Origin: Virgibacillus senegalensis
Lineage (GTDB): Bacteria > Bacillota > Bacilli > Bacillales > Amphibacillaceae
Direction of reading: 5' to 3'
Assembly (NCBI RefSeq): GCF_000821245.2
Contig: NZ_LN611425.1
Span: 955,282-1,008,860 of the forward strand
DNA length: 53,579 nucleotides
Position numbers and translations under genes: made by a program. Every line of letters begins with the position of its first letter. The first letter of the stretch is position 1. Below, piece after piece: positions 41,704 to 50,517 of the stretch. Under the pieces are notes generated by a model. It worked only from the letters and a program-made list of their open reading frames with translations. It did not search any database and was not told the DNA's origin.

Positions 41704-43562
41704 TATTGTTCAGCCCCCTCTTCTACTAAGTCTTCTTTGTGAATATGGTGTCCGAGGTCATCCTTGACCGATCTGATAAGCATGCAACCAAGTGTAATAC
41801 CCATTCCCAGGAACACTAACCACAGGTATGCTAAATTGTCGACCTGATAAATAAAGCCAAATCCGGCGATGAACAGGCCGAGTGACATAACAAATGGCAG
41901 GAAGGATGGGTTCGGCATATGAATATCATCCAACGGTTCTGCTGGGGTTATTCCTTTCCGCCCTTCCATCTTTTCAATCCATAGTGGATCAAGACCACGC
42001 ACCAACGGTGTTTGCTTAAAGTTGTAATGTGGCGGTGGTGACGGAATTGACCATTCTAGCGTTCGGCCATCCCATGGATCTCCACTTACTTTTGGTGCTT
42101 TGATGGAGGTATAGATAACATTGATCAAAAAGACAATGGCACCAATTGCCATCAGGAATGCACCGAAAGTACTGACCAAGTTTCCAGTATCCAAATGTTG
42201 TCCAGGCAAATATGTCCAATAACGGCGAGGCATGCCCATTAGACCTAAGAAATGTTGGATAAAGAACGTTAGATGGAAACCAGTAAAGAATGTCCAGAAA
42301 GTAATTTGACCCAATTTTTCATTAAGTACTTTTCCAAACATTTTTGGCCACCAGTAATGCATGGCAGCGAACAATCCGAATACTACCCCTCCAACGATAA
42401 CATAGTGGAAGTGGGCAACAACAAAGTACGTATCATGATATTGATAGTCTGCAGCTGCAGCGGCGAGCATGACACCTGTAGTTCCCCCAATCGTGAACGA
42501 AGGAATGAAACCCAACGCCCATAACATGGCAGAATTGATGGTAATCGTGCCTCCCCAAAGTGTGAACAGCCAGTTGAAAATTTTAATACCTGTCGGAACT
42601 GCGATAGCCATGGTGGCAATCGCAAAAATAGAGTTGGCAGCAGGTCCTAAACCAGTTGCAAACATGTGATGCGCCCAAACCATGAAGCCAAGGAAACCGA
42701 TCAAGGTAGTCGCAAATACCATTGCTGTATAACCGAACAGGCGCTTTTTCGAGAATGTAGATAGTACATCACTGAATACCCCAAATGCAGGGAGAATTAG
42801 GATGTATACTTCCGGATGCCCGAATATCCAGAATAAATGCTCCCAAATGACCGAGTTACCGCCCATCGAAGCATCGAAAAATCCTGAACCGAACAGTCGA
42901 TCAAACATTAGCAAAAACAAACCAACAGTCAATGCTGGAAACGCAAATAAAATCAGCGTACTTGTAACAAGAGCCGTCCATGTAAACAACGGCATCCGCA
43001 TATAAGTCATGCCTGGTGCCCGCATGTTGATAATTGTGACAAGGAAGTTAATTCCCCCTATCAACGTACCTGCACCGGATATTTGCAGACCCAGCACATA
43101 GAAATCGACACCATGGCCCGGTGATACGGTTGACAATGGCGCATAAGCAGTCCATCCCGCGTCAGGAGATCCACCTAAGAACCAGCCGCAATTAAGAATA
43201 AGGCCGCCAAACAGGAACAGCCAAAAACCCAATGAATTCAAAAACGGAAATGCTACGTCCCTGGCCCCTATTTGTAATGGAACGACAGCATTCATAATTG
43301 CAAAAATTAAAGGCATTGCTGCAAGGAAGATCATCGTCGTCCCATGCATCGTCAATAACTCATTATAAAAGCCTGCGCTAACAAAATCATTACCTGGTTC
43401 TATTAGCTGAATACGAATAAGTAATGCTTCCAGGCCACCAATCAGGAAAAACAAACCACCAGCCACTAAATATAAGTGGGCAATTTTTTTATGATCGACA
43501 GTGGTTAAGTAATCCCAGATAAATGCGCCGAAGCCTTTTTTTTGCGCAATTGCAGTACTCAC
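41703..43562 (-). CDS. ctaD: Cytochrome caa3 oxidase subunit I CtaD
   Basis: Catalytic heme-copper subunit I of 619 residues with twelve core transmembrane helices plus extra C-terminal helices, as in Bacillus CtaD. Copper and heme ligands are visible: low-spin heme His in the LLTMHGTTMIF segment, WIFGHPEVYILILPAFG (CuB His and the cross-linked Tyr), WAHHMFATGLGP (two CuB His) and YVVAHFHYVIVGG (heme ligands). GLGP and the K- and D-channel regions look intact. GTG 43562 has GGGAGG nine bases upstream. It reduces oxygen to water and pumps protons. Confidence 0.97.
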   Translation of the reverse strand: MSTAIAQKKGFGAFIWDYLTTVDHKKIAHLYLVAGGLFFLIGGLEALLIRIQLIEPGNDFVSAGFYNELLTMHGTTMIFLAAMPLIFAIMNAVVPLQIGARDVAFPFLNSLGFWLFLFGGLILNCGWFLGGSPDAGWTAYAPLSTVSPGHGVDFYVLGLQISGAGTLIGGINFLVTIINMRAPGMTYMRMPLFTWTALVTSTLILFAFPALTVGLFLLMFDRLFGSGFFDASMGGNSVIWEHLFWIFGHPEVYILILPAFGVFSDVLSTFSKKRLFGYTAMVFATTLIGFLGFMVWAHHMFATGLGPAANSIFAIATMAIAVPTGIKIFNWLFTLWGGTITINSAMLWALGFIPSFTIGGTTGVMLAAAAADYQYHDTYFVVAHFHYVIVGGVVFGLFAAMHYWWPKMFGKVLNEKLGQITFWTFFTGFHLTFFIQHFLGLMGMPRRYWTYLPGQHLDTGNLVSTFGAFLMAIGAIVFLINVIYTSIKAPKVSGDPWDGRTLEWSIPSPPPHYNFKQTPLVRGLDPLWIEKMEGRKGITPAEPLDDIHMPNPSFLPFVMSLGLFIAGFGFIYQVDNLAYLWLVFLGMGITLGCMLIRSVKDDLGHHIHKEDLVEEGAEQ

Positions 43563-43600
43563 GCTTTTAAACCTCCCTTAACCTCTTCCATCCCTTTTTA

Positions 43601-44659
43601 TTACTCGTTTGTCTCTGCACTTTCAGGAGTAATGTCCGATGGTTGTAATTGTAATAAATATTCAGCAATTTTTTCTGCTTCTTCTTGGTTCACTTCATAG
43701 TTAGCGTCTGTCATTTTGTTTCCGGGTTTCACACTCTCCGGATCCATAATCCACTCAACAATATTATCTTTGGTATGTTCTTCCACACCAGCTAACGTAG
43801 TACGGTCACCAAAGTTGGTCAAATTCGGACCCGTCGCAGCTGGAGAAGCACCGATAGCGTGACAGCCGATACAACTGTTTTCCTCGAATAATTCTTGTCC
43901 TTCCTGGGCGTCTGCTGTTTCCGGTTGTGCTTCCGGATCAACATTTTGCATGTCTTCTACCCATTGGTCGTACTCTTCGGGACTAACAGCGATTACTTTG
44001 AAGTCCATCAACGAATGGGAAGTACCACAAAACTCAGCACATTTTCCATCGTAAACCCCTTCTTCATCTGCCTGAATGTACATCGTGTTTTCGTTTTCCG
44101 GATGCAAATCCATTTTACCGGACAGTGCCGGTACCCAGAAAGAGTGAAGGACATCACTGGTTTTCATGTTCAAATACACTTTTTCACCAGTAGGAATATA
44201 TAAGTCTTGACTTGTTTGAATTTCTTCCCCTTCGTAATTAAAATGCCACCAAAACTGATTACCAGTTACGTTTACGTTGATTGATTCATCTGCAGCGCTT
44301 TCGTCTGCCAGATCAAACGTGATGGCCACAGTAGGAATTGCAATAATGACCAGTAAAATAATAGGGATAACTGTCCAAATTACTTCCAACGCTTTGTTCC
44401 CCTCTGTTTGCGGTGGAATGTAACCCTCTTGCCCTTTCTTTTTTCTAAAGCGGACAATGACAATTGCGTAAATCACCATAACGACAACAAACACAAAAAT
44501 CATGACGCCTAAAGAAATATTGATAAGGTTCAAGGCTGCTTTGGATCCATAACCTTTAGGTGTTAAGGCACTCAAGTTTTCTTTCCCACAGCCTGATAAT
44601 ACAAGCGTCAGGAAACCGAATAAAGCAAGTGCCCGGAACTTTCCCATCCAACCTTTCAT
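43601..44659 (-). CDS. ctaC: Cytochrome caa3 oxidase subunit II with cytochrome c domain CtaC
   Basis: Lipoprotein subunit II of 352 residues. The signal ends in the lipobox LSGC with C24. Two transmembrane helices follow (about 43-70 and 92-114), then the CuA cupredoxin domain with H172, C207, E209, C211, H215 and M218, and a C-terminal cytochrome c domain with CIGCH (263-267) and the methionine ligand in KPGNKMTDANY. The fused heme c makes the oxidase caa3 rather than aa3. It precedes ctaD by 38 bases. The 185-base gap to ctaB holds a long inverted repeat. Confidence 0.97.
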   Translation of the reverse strand: MKGWMGKFRALALFGFLTLVLSGCGKENLSALTPKGYGSKAALNLINISLGVMIFVFVVVMVIYAIVIVRFRKKKGQEGYIPPQTEGNKALEVIWTVIPIILLVIIAIPTVAITFDLADESAADESINVNVTGNQFWWHFNYEGEEIQTSQDLYIPTGEKVYLNMKTSDVLHSFWVPALSGKMDLHPENENTMYIQADEEGVYDGKCAEFCGTSHSLMDFKVIAVSPEEYDQWVEDMQNVDPEAQPETADAQEGQELFEENSCIGCHAIGASPAATGPNLTNFGDRTTLAGVEEHTKDNIVEWIMDPESVKPGNKMTDANYEVNQEEAEKIAEYLLQLQPSDITPESAETNE

Positions 44660-44744
44660 TCGAATGATACCTCTCTTTCTCTTGTGTCCTTTTATTTAAA
44701 TAATTAGAATACCCAGATGTAAAGTTCATAGTATGTAGACAGGA

Positions 44745-44799
44745 CGGCTTGTTGTTGTACCCAAGGTAACATATTTTTACACAAGGTTCGAACAAGCCG
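44745..44799 (-). promoter_or_regulatory. Inverted repeat in the ctaB-ctaC gap
   Basis: CGGCTTGTT and AACAAGCCG (9 bp, perfect) around a 37-base loop. No T-run follows on the minus strand, so it is not a typical terminator. It may be a processing site, operator or leader structure. Confidence 0.5.
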
Positions 44800-44844
44800 C
44801 TCTTCCCGCCGATTTATAGGTGAACTTCGTTATAGTATTCTAAA

Positions 44845-45780
44845 TTAATTAACAACACCTGGAAGCGTTACTAATACCATGGTTACAAATAGTATCATCA
44901 AATAATTCAAAGAATAAACAAACATGAGATTTGCCCACTTCATGTTGTTTTTCATAAAAAAGCCGCTTATGCCCATAATCAGCCAACCAGCGTTTAACAA
45001 ACCGGCTATGATTAAAAATGTCTTTCCTAGTGAAAACAAGTAAAAAGGCAAAGGCAATAAGCATGCTACATAAATAACCATCTGTCTTCTAGTAATGGAA
45101 AAACCATGTACAGCCGGAAGCATTGGTATGCTCGCAGCTTTATATTCTTTGCATTTTTTTATAGCTAATGCCAAAAAATGCGGCGTCTGCCATAAAAACA
45201 TAATCAAAAACAAAATAAAAGCCGCAGCATGCGGACTTGGATCTACTGCCGCCCAACCGATGACTGGTGGAACGGCGCCTGATAGACTGCCGACCGCGGT
45301 ATTGATGGTGTATCTGCGTTTTGTCCACATCGTATAAAGGACAACATAGGCAAACCACCCGAAAGCACCAATTACAGCTGCCTCGATAGTCGTGAACGAC
45401 AAGAGGACAAACCCTGTCAAAGAAGAAAGAATCCCCATTCCAAGGATCACCTTCAACGAAATACTACCTGTAACAGTCGGACGGTCTTTCGTTCGTTTCA
45501 TGACTGGGTCGATATCCCGGTCGTAATAATTATTTAGTATGCAGCCACCGGCTATCAACAATGCCGTTCCGACTACCATTAATATCAATCTTCCCCAATA
45601 ATCAGACAGGATTCCTCCTGTAAAATACAGTGCCAGCCAGAATCCGGCAAAAGCAGTGATCAAATTGGAATTTATGATACCAATTTTGATGAGAGCCATA
45701 ATATCCGCCCAGAGAGCAGACTTATCCTTGCTGTCTGTCTTCCCTATTACATGAGAAGAAGTTGCTTCTACTTTATTCAT
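44845..45780 (-). CDS. ctaB: Protoheme IX farnesyltransferase (heme O synthase) CtaB
   Basis: UbiA-family membrane prenyltransferase of 311 residues that converts heme B to heme O. The first Asp-rich motif is NNYYDRDIDPVMKRTKDRP and the second segment is YTMWTKRRYTINTAVGSLSGAVPPVIGW; about nine transmembrane helices. CtaA, encoded divergently, converts the product to heme A for CtaD. ATG 45780 has GGAGGG upstream. A TGATACAAT extended -10 (minus strand, about 45940-45932) may be its promoter. Confidence 0.96.
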   Translation of the reverse strand: MNKVEATSSHVIGKTDSKDKSALWADIMALIKIGIINSNLITAFAGFWLALYFTGGILSDYWGRLILMVVGTALLIAGGCILNNYYDRDIDPVMKRTKDRPTVTGSISLKVILGMGILSSLTGFVLLSFTTIEAAVIGAFGWFAYVVLYTMWTKRRYTINTAVGSLSGAVPPVIGWAAVDPSPHAAAFILFLIMFLWQTPHFLALAIKKCKEYKAASIPMLPAVHGFSITRRQMVIYVACLLPLPFYLFSLGKTFLIIAGLLNAGWLIMGISGFFMKNNMKWANLMFVYSLNYLMILFVTMVLVTLPGVVN

Positions 45781-46294
45781 TCTAGCCTACAACCCTCCTT
45801 CCAGCTCCCTTTGCAATCAATCGCCTGGAGTGGAAAACCTCTAATGCTGCTTCCCTTACTTCAAACCTGGTTGATCGTCAATGTCGTTAGTATAACCTAT
45901 TTTTAACAACTACGCAGGTTATATCCATATTGTATCACGGATTCGATATTCAATCTATTTAACTAAACGCCGTAAAACCGGCTTTTCCGGAAAAGAAATG
46001 ATGACAATTTTGTGAACGGCAGGACAAAATAAAATTAAAGGCATAAAAGCCTTTAATCATTTTGACAGAACCGAAACAGCGGTCAAATCAGCTCTTTAAC
46101 GTCGTTAAATACGAGAATCAAATCCTCATATTTATTTCTAGCAAACAAATATCAACAATGCAAGGCTTTTTTCGTTTTTTTTATAGTGAAAATAGCCGGC
46201 AAACATGGTAGTATAACCCTTGTATGTTTCGACGATCATCTATTGGCTGAAGACAGCCTGAAAATCTCTTCCACTAAGATTGTGAGGTGGAACC
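45781..46294. promoter_or_regulatory. Divergent ctaB-ctaA regulatory region
   Basis: A 514-base gap without a credible gene. It contains a perfect 9-bp inverted repeat ATTAAAGGC/GCCTTTAAT (46034-46057), a TTTGAC/GTCAAA inverted repeat 15 bases apart (46061-46087), a TGATACAAT element towards ctaB, and TAGTATAA (46210-46217) towards ctaA. In B. subtilis this region carries ResD-dependent control of ctaA and ctaB; I cannot assign a ResD site by eye. Confidence 0.5.
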
Positions 46295-47191
46295 TTGATT
46301 AAGTTCCTAAAAAGTTTATCTGTTATAGCTTCTACTATCATGGTGCTCGTTCTGCTAGGAGGAGCATTGGTGACCAAAACCGGATCAGGAATGGGCTGTG
46401 GAGCGAACTGGCCGATTTGTGAAGGCGAACTGTCTGCAGAGCTGATCATAGAATTAAGCCATCGCCTTGTCTCAGGAGCTGCCGGAATTATTGTCCTGAT
46501 TTTATCGGTGCTTTCCTGGAAAGTGGTCGGTCATATTAGAGAAGTGAAATTTTTATCCTTTGTGTCAATTTTCTTCTTAGTATTGCAAGGATTGATTGGG
46601 GCAGCTGCTGTATTGTGGTCTCAATCGGATTTTGTTCTTGCTCTACATTTCGGCATTTCGCTGATTTCTTTTGCGGCAGTGTTTCTGCTTACATTGCTGA
46701 TATTCGAAATCGATCAGAAATTTGACGCAAGCTCCCTGATCATCACCAAGGGAATTCGCCGCCATTTCTACGGTTTGTTCATTTACACATTACTCGTAGT
46801 CTATACTGGTGCACTGGTACGTCACGCCCATTCAAGTCTTGCATGCCGAAGCTGGCCGTTCTGCGATAACCGAACTCCTTTTAACTTTGAGTTTCATTTT
46901 ACTCAGTGGATACAAATGGGGCATCGATTTGCAGCAGGATTAGCTTTTATTTGGACCTTATACTTAATGGTGAAGATTTATCAACAATATAAACATAACC
47001 GTGTCATGCTTTGGGGTTGGGCTTCGGCTTCTTTCCTGATGGTAGCCCAGGTCGCATTGGGGGCACTAGTGATTTTTACAAAGGTTAATTTGGCAGCTGC
47101 CCTATTTCATGCTTTGGTCATTTCTATTTTCTTCGGAGTACTAAGTTATTTTGTTTTGCTTTCTTCCAGGAGCGCGAAGTATGAACGATAG
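46295..47191 (+). CDS. ctaA: Heme A synthase CtaA
   Basis: Polytopic membrane monooxygenase of 298 residues with eight transmembrane helices in two four-helix halves. Each half starts with a conserved region, GALVTKTGSGMGCGANWPIC and GALVRHAHSSLACRSWPFC, holding the paired extracytoplasmic cysteines; heme-ligand histidines lie in ELSHRLVSGAAG, LALHFGISL, QMGHRFAAGL and LFHALVIS. It converts heme O to heme A. Start TTG 46295 follows GAGGTGG by four bases. B. subtilis has pycA between ctaA and ftsW; here they are directly convergent. Confidence 0.96.
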   Translation: MIKFLKSLSVIASTIMVLVLLGGALVTKTGSGMGCGANWPICEGELSAELIIELSHRLVSGAAGIIVLILSVLSWKVVGHIREVKFLSFVSIFFLVLQGLIGAAAVLWSQSDFVLALHFGISLISFAAVFLLTLLIFEIDQKFDASSLIITKGIRRHFYGLFIYTLLVVYTGALVRHAHSSLACRSWPFCDNRTPFNFEFHFTQWIQMGHRFAAGLAFIWTLYLMVKIYQQYKHNRVMLWGWASASFLMVAQVALGALVIFTKVNLAAALFHALVISIFFGVLSYFVLLSSRSAKYER

Positions 47192-47212
47192 TTGGAATCT
47201 CAAATCATCAAC

Positions 47213-47255
47213 AAGAAGCACCCTTTCCGGATTGGAAAGGGTGCTTCTTATTTTT
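47213..47255 (+). terminator. Terminator of ctaA
   Basis: Perfect 16-bp stem AAGAAGCACCCTTTCC/GGAAAGGGTGCTTCTT with 5-base loop, followed by ATTTTT. It may also serve the convergent ftsW. Confidence 0.93.
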
Positions 47256-47278
47256 CGATGTAATCTATTGAGAAACTT

Positions 47279-48481
47279 TCATTGCAGCTGAGACCATGAC
47301 CTTCGCTGCCTTACCACTTTGCTATTTTTTTCGAATGGTTTATCATCCGGTATCGTTTCTTTTGTCATCCGTTGTTCATTTGCCCGCACAGATTTTGCAA
47401 TATTATTGAGTATTCCCATTGAAATCAACAGGATAAGCAAGGATGAACCACCATAACTGACAAATGGTAGTGTCACTCCTGTAATAGGCAAAAGCCCGCT
47501 AATAGCACCGAGGTTAATAAATGCTTGTATTCCAACCATGGATGAAATACCGATTGCCATGAGAGATCCAAAGCTATCTCTACATTGATGTGCAATATAT
47601 AATCCACGAAGGACAATTGTAGCAAGCATTCCCACGACGATAAACACTCCAAGGAATCCTAACTCCTCTGCAATAACGGCCATGATAAAGTCGGTATGTG
47701 GTTCAGGGAGGTAGCCCAGCTTTTGAATGCCTTGTCCAAGTCCTTGTCCCGTAATTCCACCTGTTCCTATTGCCAGATAAGACTGAATCAGATGGAAGCC
47801 ATTCAAGTCGGGATCATCGAAAGGCTGATATGCTCCGGTAAATCGTGAAATACGTTCTGGTGTAACCATTTGGGTTGCAGCCAGTCCGATTAACACGAGT
47901 AAAGAGGCAGCCACCAAGAAAAGATGACGGAATTTTATGCCTGAACTGAAAATGACAGTAGATGCTATCAACAATATCACTGCTGCAGTACCGATGTCCG
48001 GTTGTTTAATAATCAACGCCAGCAAAATGCCCGTCATCACTAACGGTGGCAATACCCCCTTAAAAAAGTCATCAATATATTGTTGTTTCTTGGAATAAGC
48101 TGATGCCAGATAAATGATCAGCCCCAGCTTCGCTAATTCAGCTGGCTGCAATCTTAATGGTCCGATAACCAGCCATGACTGCGCATTATTTACTTCATCT
48201 CCAAACAAAAGAACAGACAGCAACAAGATAAATATCATCATGATCATCGGCTTGATAAGCTTTTGATAATGGCGATAAGCAAACATGCTGCAAAACAAAT
48301 AAAAAACAAGGCCAATGCCAAACCACATTAGTTGCCGAAGCATGAAAAAATTACTTGGCACCTCATTCTTTACAACTGCAATTACCATACTGGCACTGTA
48401 AATCATCACAATACCGAACGCAGACAATAGTAACGGGGTGATAAAAAGGGTGAAATCTAAATCTTTCCATTTCTGTTTCAA
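47279..48481 (-). CDS. ftsW: Division SEDS glycosyltransferase FtsW
   Basis: Septal peptidoglycan polymerase of 400 residues (YlaO), paralogous to SpoVE in this window. Ten transmembrane segments; signatures LRLQPAELAKLGLIIYLA, LPEPHTDFIMAVIAEELGFLG and GVTLPFVSYGGSSLLILL. A long basic C-terminal tail (NEQRMTKETIPDDKPFEKNSK onwards) is typical of Bacillus FtsW. The start is TTG 48481 with AAGGAG eight bases upstream. Partner of PbpB and the FtsL-DivIB complex. The ylaN-ftsW order is as in B. subtilis. Confidence 0.94.
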   Translation of the reverse strand: MKQKWKDLDFTLFITPLLLSAFGIVMIYSASMVIAVVKNEVPSNFFMLRQLMWFGIGLVFYLFCSMFAYRHYQKLIKPMIMMIFILLLSVLLFGDEVNNAQSWLVIGPLRLQPAELAKLGLIIYLASAYSKKQQYIDDFFKGVLPPLVMTGILLALIIKQPDIGTAAVILLIASTVIFSSGIKFRHLFLVAASLLVLIGLAATQMVTPERISRFTGAYQPFDDPDLNGFHLIQSYLAIGTGGITGQGLGQGIQKLGYLPEPHTDFIMAVIAEELGFLGVFIVVGMLATIVLRGLYIAHQCRDSFGSLMAIGISSMVGIQAFINLGAISGLLPITGVTLPFVSYGGSSLLILLISMGILNNIAKSVRANEQRMTKETIPDDKPFEKNSKVVRQRRSWSQLQ

Positions 48482-48593
48482 TGTGATGACTCCTTACTAT
48501 GTATTGGTAGCCAAATCCCATTTGACTCTTATCGTATTCGTGAGGAAAAGGATGTTTTTGAGACCCAACCGCATCATTTATAGTACTTGGTAA

Positions 48594-48640
48594 CAAAAAA
48601 ACCCCGCCGTCATAGGCAAAGGTTTTCGTCTTTATGACGG
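48594..48640 (-). terminator. Terminator between ylaN and ftsW
   Basis: CCGTCATA/TATGACGG stem (8 bp) with an 18-base loop (48607-48640), followed on the minus strand by CGGGGTTTTTTT. It lies 23 bases after the ylaN stop. Confidence 0.75.
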
Positions 48641-48662
48641 ACCGCATTCCACCCGTCCTTCT

Positions 48663-48944
48663 TTACGATTTTTGAGCCGCTTCATGCAGCACGTTCAATT
48701 GTCTTTCCAAATTTTCAAGCAACGCTTTGCCGTCTTCTTCACTTACCAAATTCAAACGGACAGCAAAATCAATTTCGCGCGACAAACCAAACATTTGCGT
48801 ATCTAAAACCTCTTCATATAAAGGACACTGAGGCATTGTCAGGTTATCCATTTGTACTTTAATCAATTTCAATATTTTATTTGCATCAGCCTCTAGAAGG
48901 GCATAGGCTTTATCACGATTGCTAACAGCCACTTCAGGTATCAC
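48663..48944 (-). CDS. ylaN: YlaN family protein (DUF1507)
   Basis: A 93-residue helical cytoplasmic protein: [45 protein letters not shown] is its conserved core, here seen in the order [27 protein letters not shown] and [14 protein letters not shown]. YlaN is conditionally essential in B. subtilis and is reported to bind iron and act with Fur in iron homeostasis. GTG 48944 follows GGAGGGG by five bases. A sigma-A promoter with 17-base spacing lies upstream. Confidence 0.93.
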   Translation of the reverse strand: MIPEVAVSNRDKAYALLEADANKILKLIKVQMDNLTMPQCPLYEEVLDTQMFGLSREIDFAVRLNLVSEEDGKALLENLERQLNVLHEAAQKS

Positions 48945-48979
48945 AAAATCCCCTCCGTTTAACAGACTCTCTTCTATTT

Positions 48980-49008
48980 ATATTAGCTGTTGTCCGTAAA
49001 AAATGCAA
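48980..49008 (-). promoter_or_regulatory. Sigma-A promoter of ylaN
   Basis: Minus strand: -35 TTGCAT (49008-49003), 17-base spacer, -10 TAATAT (48985-48980), 35 bases before the ylaN GTG. Confidence 0.65.
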
Positions 49009-49147
49009 GATAAGAACAGAAATAACTTTGGAATGGAACCTATTTTTCAACAGGGTTTCATTTTATTTGGAGAGATGAATTTCCAGGCGAAGTCTGCTAT
49101 TCTTGTAAACGAATACTATAATAGAAATAGAAAGGGACTGGTTACGG

Positions 49148-49639
49148 ATGATTGTCCAGCTGACGGGAAAAGTAAAATATAACATTACATTGGATCCCAC
49201 TGTGTGGATCTTTGATGATCGCAAAATTGAGTTTGAAAAGGCGTTTACTGCTTTCGATAAACACCAGGAGAAGGATGAAGAAGAAGCGTTGAGACAAGCC
49301 TCCACCCGTTGGGAGCGCGAAGTCAACCAAAGCAGCAAACCACCAGTTAACCGAAGCATCAAACGCTTTGAGAAAGAACAAATCCTCAAAGGAACATACG
49401 TGATGCCGATCAAGGATTTTCTTAATACAGCTGAAATTGAATCAAATGCCAGTCAAGCCAGGCTTGTTTTGAATGGCCATGAGGAAATCATATCTTTATC
49501 AAATTTGGAAAACGCCTTGTTCTTATTCGCAGAAAACGGAAAACCAATACAAAATAACGGTCCGGTACATATATATTTTGCGGATGGTTCCGATCGAACA
49601 GAACCGATTGAAGGCGTGACCAAAATAATCATTGAGTGA
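49148..49639 (+). CDS. ylaL: YlaL-like protein
   Basis: A 163-residue soluble protein. The N-terminus (MIVQLTGKVKYNITLDPTVW) and position next to ylaN match YlaL of B. subtilis, sometimes labelled peptidyl-prolyl isomerase without experimental support. The middle (about residues 35-75) is highly charged and probably helical; the rest looks beta-rich. No catalytic motif is visible. AAAGGGA lies 12 bases before the ATG, a rather long spacing. Divergent from ylaN. Confidence 0.82.
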   Translation: MIVQLTGKVKYNITLDPTVWIFDDRKIEFEKAFTAFDKHQEKDEEEALRQASTRWEREVNQSSKPPVNRSIKRFEKEQILKGTYVMPIKDFLNTAEIESNASQARLVLNGHEEIISLSNLENALFLFAENGKPIQNNGPVHIYFADGSDRTEPIEGVTKIIIE

Positions 49640-49683
49640 ATTCCCTATTTTCTTTTAACTTTTCTTAAACGAGGCGCATGCCG

Positions 49684-49739
49684 CTTTTACTCCAACCCAT
49701 GCATAAACTGAAAAAGATTTGAAATGATAGGAGTAAAAG
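49684..49739 (+). repeat. Inverted repeat spanning the ylaJ promoter and ribosome site
   Basis: CTTTTACTCC (49684-49693) and GGAGTAAAAG (49730-49739), perfect 10 bp, 36 bases apart. The right arm runs into the ylaJ Shine-Dalgarno sequence AGGAGG (49738-49743). Confidence 0.75.
49701..49729 (+). promoter_or_regulatory. Candidate forespore (sigma-G-type) promoter of ylaJ
   Basis: GCATA (49701-49705), 17-base spacer, AATGATA (49723-49729). The -35 and spacing match the csfG-like promoter; the -10 differs from CATnnTA mainly at its first base. Confidence 0.4.
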
Positions 49740-49751
49740 GAGGACTGCCTT

Positions 49752-50357
49752 ATGTTTAAACGGTTTATTTTCCTATGTACAGGCTGCTTGTCGCTCGGAC
49801 TTGTGCTTGTTGGTTGCCAGCAGGAAAAAAGCTTGCCTGACCAACAAAACCAGGATCCTACCATACAGGTCGAAAATTCAGACCCTGGTGACGGACAGCA
49901 AAAAAATTACAGCAACCAGGAGATAGCGGACCACCTAGCCAGTTTAGCTGCTGATGTACCTAATGTGCATGATGCTTCCTCTGTCGTGGCTGGCCCTTAT
50001 GCAGTAGTCGGCATAGATGTAGATAAGGATTTAGATCGTTCACGTGTCAGCACCATCAAATACTCGGTTGCGGAAGCGCTCCACCACGATCCATATGGCA
50101 AAACAGCAGTAGTCATCGCAGATGCAGACGGGATGGAACGAATCAGGCACATGGCAGATAAAATTCAACAAGGACATCCTGCCCAAGGATTTGTGGATGA
50201 ACTTTCCGCGGTTGTAGGCAGGTATATGCCGGAAGTTCCTATCAATGATGATCAGCCAGAAGAGCCTGATCAAAATAAAGAAGTAATACCGCAAAAAGAA
50301 CAACAGGAATTGGACAATATTGAAAACGACCAATCCAATCACCAAAAAAGTCAATAA
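49752..50357 (+). CDS. ylaJ: YhcN/YlaJ sporulation lipoprotein
   Basis: Lipoprotein of 201 residues: signal with lipobox LVGC (Cys22), a low-complexity linker (about residues 25-52), then the YhcN/YlaJ domain (about 55-160; VPNVHDASSVVAGPYAVVGIDV, YSVAEALHHDPYGKTAVV) and a Gln/Glu/Asp-rich tail. Family members are found in spore membranes or cortex of Bacillus. AGGAGG lies eight bases before the ATG. It is followed by its own terminator. Confidence 0.92.
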   Translation: MFKRFIFLCTGCLSLGLVLVGCQQEKSLPDQQNQDPTIQVENSDPGDGQQKNYSNQEIADHLASLAADVPNVHDASSVVAGPYAVVGIDVDKDLDRSRVSTIKYSVAEALHHDPYGKTAVVIADADGMERIRHMADKIQQGHPAQGFVDELSAVVGRYMPEVPINDDQPEEPDQNKEVIPQKEQQELDNIENDQSNHQKSQ

Positions 50358-50385
50358 CAAGCCATTTAACAAGGCTGATTTGCAC

Positions 50386-50417
50386 GGACCATCATTTTTT
50401 GGTGATGGTCCTTTATT
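50386..50417 (+). terminator. Terminator of ylaJ
   Basis: 9-bp stem GGACCATCA/TGATGGTCC with an 8-base T-rich loop (50386-50411), followed by TTTATT. Confidence 0.85.
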
Positions 50418-50517
50418 TAGCCCCTGGTCATTGGCCCGTTTTTTCAGGAATAAGCATTAGATGAAAGCCCCTTGTCTATGTTACAATGGTAGAAAGAGTT
50501 ACCGCGAGGTGATACTA

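Noticed and set aside
50461-50517. Longer YlaI start at 50461
   Set aside because: The added residues are unlike the family and GTG 50518 has a well-spaced GAGGTG site.
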